Part shown: positions 24,636 to 27,353 of the stretch, piece after piece
How positions within the stretch are numbered: position 1 is the stretch's first letter
Layout of the letters: each line of letters opens with the position of its first letter
IMG/VR virus record: IMGVR_UViG_3300001472_000052
Coordinates: 9,745 to 37,097 of that record
DNA length: 27,353 bases
Strand: one strand, 5' to 3'
DNA from: a virus
Translations under genes and position numbers: made by a program
Notes under the pieces: model-generated
Seen by the model: the letters and a program-made list of their open reading frames with translations, nothing else
Database searches by the model: none
What the model was told of the DNA's origin: nothing

Positions 24636-27353
24636 TTATATTATTAAGTTATGTTCAGCTAAAGCAGCTATTACTGCATTAAAATAGTATTGACCATTCC
24701 CTGTATCAGATAGTACACCTGGAAAACCATTGGTTGTAAAAGAACCTGGATTACTATATGGGTATACTCTAATTTGTGGGTTTGCTTGATTATAACAAAA
24801 GTTAGTATATAAAGTATTAAAACTGGTAGCGGCATAAGCTGCAGCAGATGCACTAAATCCAGGGCTAGCTCCGTTACCTATTTGAGGTATTTGAGTAGTC
24901 ATACCTACACTTAATGCACCATTATAACCATAAACAGTTGTTAGTTCAGGAGTAGTAGCACTATTAGGTGCCATATTAAAGAATGTACCTCTTAAAGTTA
25001 CAGCACTACTGGTGTTTGTAAATACATTAACAGCTTCTGTAGACTGACCTGTAATATTAGCATTCGTTGGACCTGTTTGTCTAGTAGGTGCCTGATAAGT
25101 ATCATATGATGTATTAGAAGCTTCATCAAAAAATACAAGCATAAATATTTGTGAAGCATCAAAGAACCAATCTGCACCAGCAACATATGGATTAGCATTA
25201 GGACCTACATCTAAAGCACCATTTGCTGCTTGACCCACCGTTCTATTAGCCATAGCTGATAAAGGAGCTTCAGCACCACTATGACACCATATTACATGTG
25301 AGTCAAATCTGTCTGCACCATTTGTTGTATTGTCTGTGTTAAAGTCTGGTGATCCTTGTACTCCTGCTGTTGCATAGAAGTCTTGGAATTTATTTCTTAA
25401 ATTCTGTGCATCTGCATAGTCAGCATCTTTCATAGCCTGAGTTAACTGAAACTTCAACTCTACACTATTACCAACAGTGTGAGGTACATTTCCTGGGTTA
25501 GTTAATACAATTTGAGGGGTAATGGGATTTGTTAAAAAGTTTGTACTAGCAACAGTTGTGTTTGCTGGAATACCTACACCAGTTACTGTCATTCCTGCTC
25601 TCACTACAAACCAAGAGTTAGTACCATGATTACTAGCAATATTCCAATTATTTACATCACCACCATCTATTTGGTTAGGTATATCTACCCTTCTAATTCC
25701 AGAGGTGTTATTGTCCATAGCTAAAGTCATAGTACCAGTTCCTGTATTACTAACATCAGATTCAGCATATACTATAGATTGACTAGAGTTTGATGCTATG
25801 ACACCCAAAATATCATTCATTGAACCTGATACATCAAACCAGAAGTTAAAGAATGTATCTTTGTCTGGTACAAGGCCTGCTATATTACAAACTTGACCTG
25901 TAGAGTTAGCTGGGGTATCGGGATCTGTTACTGTCATTGTTAATGTAAATGCACCACCTGTTGCAGGGTAAGTTCCTGTAAAAGTTCCAGTACAATCATT
26001 ATTATAAGTATTGGTTGCTGTACCACCCCATGTAGTAGCATTACCTGTTGAATTGTCTATTAAAGTAAAACTTGTAGTAAGTTGATTACATGCATGATCT
26101 GGATCACTCACTGTATAATTATATGTATAAACATCACCAGCAACAAGACTACTTGTATCTGGACAAGAACTAGTCCATATAGGAGGTTCAGCTACAGCTA
26201 CAACAATAATTGTTACAGTTATTGGATCAGTTATACAATAACCATCTGTTGCTGTATATGTAAATTGATCAGTACCAAAGTAGTTTGCGTTAGGAGTATA
26301 AGTATATGCACCTGTAGTTGTATTAAACGCTAAAGTACCATTACTTACATTAGTTACAATAGCATAAGTAAGACCATAACCACCATAACCGTCATCTACA
26401 ACTATTGTTTGACTTGATATAGCTACATCTTCATTCGTTGTAAGAGTTTGATTTGTTCCTACTGGACAATTATTTTTAGAATATAACTTACAACATGAGT
26501 CCCAGAATAATACATTGTTTGGTTGACCCGGAGCTTGATAGTTTATATACTTTAATTTAAGTGACTCTCCAAAAAGAAGAGTGTCTGTATCTTTATAACC
26601 ATTTGACCCTGAAGATCCTGTTAACCATGAAACTCTATTTGACCATGTTTCACCTACAACACCCCATCCATCAGGAAATCTAAGAGCATCTTGTGCTAAA
26701 GGAGTTCCTGTTTTTACATTTTCAGCAATAACTTCTCCTTGTTGACCATCTGTTAAACTACTCATACCAGCTATACGCATAAATGTTACAGTTGTATCAT
26801 CTAGTGGTACATATGCATTAAGATAAGTTTGTGTCCAATCTGCAGTTGTACTCATTGTAAGAGTATCAAACCCTACAGGAGGAACAATTGTAGCAACATC
26901 TCTATATTTAACTTCATCTGCATTAGCTGCGTCTCTAACAAGTACTTGGGTAAGTGTGTCATCTTGTGCTACATTCTCTAAGAATAATTCTTTTTTTTGT
27001 GCTAGCTGACCATCATTAGTAATTTTAGTAGCAGGAGTACTAGAGTTTCCATCTTGAATAAGTAAAGAACAACCTAATGTATTTGAGTCAGGTGTCCATA
27101 AAGGAATTCTATATACAGCACAAACTTCACCTACAATTGCAGCTGGATTATCTTGCCAAGCAAAAGTAGTTCCATCAGAAATAAGTATTTGATCAACTGT
27201 TCCTATAGGTAGTTCTACCTTATAGTTAGTTGGATCTCCTTGCCATAGTGCTCCATATGTTAATGCTTCAACCACATCATCATCTTGCCACTTTACTCTA
27301 CCATCTGCTAAACCTACAAGCACTTTATTTAATCCACCTAATGCTCCAAGTGA
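24636..27353 (-). CDS. Tail-fibre/adhesin-like protein with Ig-like and VWA domains (5' partial)
   Basis: The frame is open to the right edge, so the N-terminus is missing; at least 905 residues are present. The first visible part carries tail-fibre-like text (QILISDGTTFAWQD). At about 26190-26450 lies a tandem-95/Big_9-type domain (TTNEDVAISS, then YTYTPNANYFGTDQFTYTA), followed by a cadherin/PKD-like domain (YNYTVSDPDHACNQL). A VWA domain begins with the MIDAS motif DVSGSM at about 25825-25842 and continues, with an insertion, to FMLVFFDEASN near 25120. The C-terminus is Asn/Gly/Tyr-rich. Together this fits a host-surface-binding virion protein. VWA adhesins bind ligands through a metal ion. 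The ligand is unknown. Confidence 0.82.
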   Translation of the reverse strand, partial: SLGALGGLNKVLVGLADGRVKWQDDDVVEALTYGALWQGDPTNYKVELPIGTVDQILISDGTTFAWQDNPAAIVGEVCAVYRIPLWTPDSNTLGCSLLIQDGNSSTPATKITNDGQLAQKKELFLENVAQDDTLTQVLVRDAANADEVKYRDVATIVPPVGFDTLTMSTTADWTQTYLNAYVPLDDTTVTFMRIAGMSSLTDGQQGEVIAENVKTGTPLAQDALRFPDGWGVVGETWSNRVSWLTGSSGSNGYKDTDTLLFGESLKLKYINYQAPGQPNNVLFWDSCCKLYSKNNCPVGTNQTLTTNEDVAISSQTIVVDDGYGGYGLTYAIVTNVSNGTLAFNTTTGAYTYTPNANYFGTDQFTYTATDGYCITDPITVTIIVVAVAEPPIWTSSCPDTSSLVAGDVYTYNYTVSDPDHACNQLTTSFTLIDNSTGNATTWGGTATNTYNNDCTGTFTGTYPATGGAFTLTMTVTDPDTPANSTGQVCNIAGLVPDKDTFFNFWFDVSGSMNDILGVIASNSSQSIVYAESDVSNTGTGTMTLAMDNNTSGIRRVDIPNQIDGGDVNNWNIASNHGTNSWFVVRAGMTVTGVGIPANTTVASTNFLTNPITPQIVLTNPGNVPHTVGNSVELKFQLTQAMKDADYADAQNLRNKFQDFYATAGVQGSPDFNTDNTTNGADRFDSHVIWCHSGAEAPLSAMANRTVGQAANGALDVGPNANPYVAGADWFFDASQIFMLVFFDEASNTSYDTYQAPTRQTGPTNANITGQSTEAVNVFTNTSSAVTLRGTFFNMAPNSATTPELTTVYGYNGALSVGMTTQIPQIGNGASPGFSASAAAYAATSFNTLYTNFCYNQANPQIRVYPYSNPGSFTTNGFPGVLSDTGNGQYYFNAVIAALAEHNLII

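Noticed and set aside
26082-26333. Rightward Cys/Ile/Tyr-rich frame opposite the adhesin gene
   Set aside because: It is antisense to the tandem-95/Ig-like coding region and its odd composition is what a shadow of that sequence would give.
1-27353. CRISPR array, IS element, integrase or attachment site
   Set aside because: No regular direct repeats, transposase motifs, integrase catalytic residues or terminal inverted repeats were seen on either strand.
1-27353. Stop-codon recoding as in some crAss-like phages
   Set aside because: TAA, TAG and TGA all end genes at positions that fit the next start codon; no conserved domain runs through a TAG or TGA.

Overview
The window is part of a tailed double-stranded DNA phage genome. 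It is very AT-rich (I estimate about one third G+C by eye), densely packed, and mostly transcribed rightward. Start codons are often preceded by A-rich leaders without a clear Shine-Dalgarno sequence. Several intergenic gaps hold matches or near-matches to the Bacteroidota -7 element TAnnTTTG. Together these point to a Bacteroidota host, probably flavobacterial. TAA, TAG and TGA are all used as ordinary stops, so there is no sign of stop-codon recoding. The gene set (B-family polymerase, TOPRIM primase, DnaB-type helicase, uracil-DNA glycosylase, SSB-like protein, SF2 helicase) would fit a crAss-like or related podovirus. No capsid, terminase or portal gene is visible, so lineage is inference.

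Layout. (1) 1-3742: the end of a gene entering from the left, a membrane protein, then small unknown genes, an HTH_36-like protein and an HNH-like zinc protein. Two untranslated leaders here (633-850 and 2828-2958) carry strong hairpins followed by a shared pyrimidine-rich element. (2) 3749-3900: two tRNA genes, Arg(TCT) and one with anticodon CAT. (3) 3916-6305: an SF2 helicase among short genes, including three membrane microproteins. (4) 6297-6713: one isolated minus-strand gene with its own Bacteroidota-type promoter element. (5) 6757-13152: the replication and recombination core: uracil-DNA glycosylase, a DnaA domain-IV-like protein, a winged-helix-like protein, DnaB-type helicase, an unknown, a Sak4/AAA_24-like ATPase, an SSB-like protein, a terminator, a primase and RusA. 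(6) 13145-17780: a predicted HExxH metallopeptidase/VWA protein, a MoxR-like AAA+ ATPase and two tandem related proteins of unknown function. This is the most unusual block. (7) 17773-22203: a PD-(D/E)XK exonuclease, two unknowns, a double-hairpin terminator region, a small basic protein, B-family DNA polymerase and a small unknown. (8) 22204-24346: a promoter, a DUF932-like protein, a long bulged hairpin at 23220-23300, more microproteins and a DUF5664-like protein (family also annotated as dATP/dGTP diphosphohydrolase N-terminal). (9) 24325-27353: convergent minus-strand genes, led by a very large tail-fibre/adhesin-like protein with a tandem-95/Ig-like domain and a VWA domain.

How the parts fit. 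The DnaA-like protein probably marks or melts an origin. Helicase, primase, SSB and PolB form a self-sufficient replisome. Sak4-like ATPase, SSB, PD-(D/E)XK nuclease and RusA would supply recombination and junction resolution. UDG and the DUF5664 protein suggest attention to base or nucleotide quality. The MoxR-VWA block looks like a phage-encoded protein-remodelling machine placed inside the replication operon. Assignments rest on reading motifs in the translated sequence; no database search was possible.
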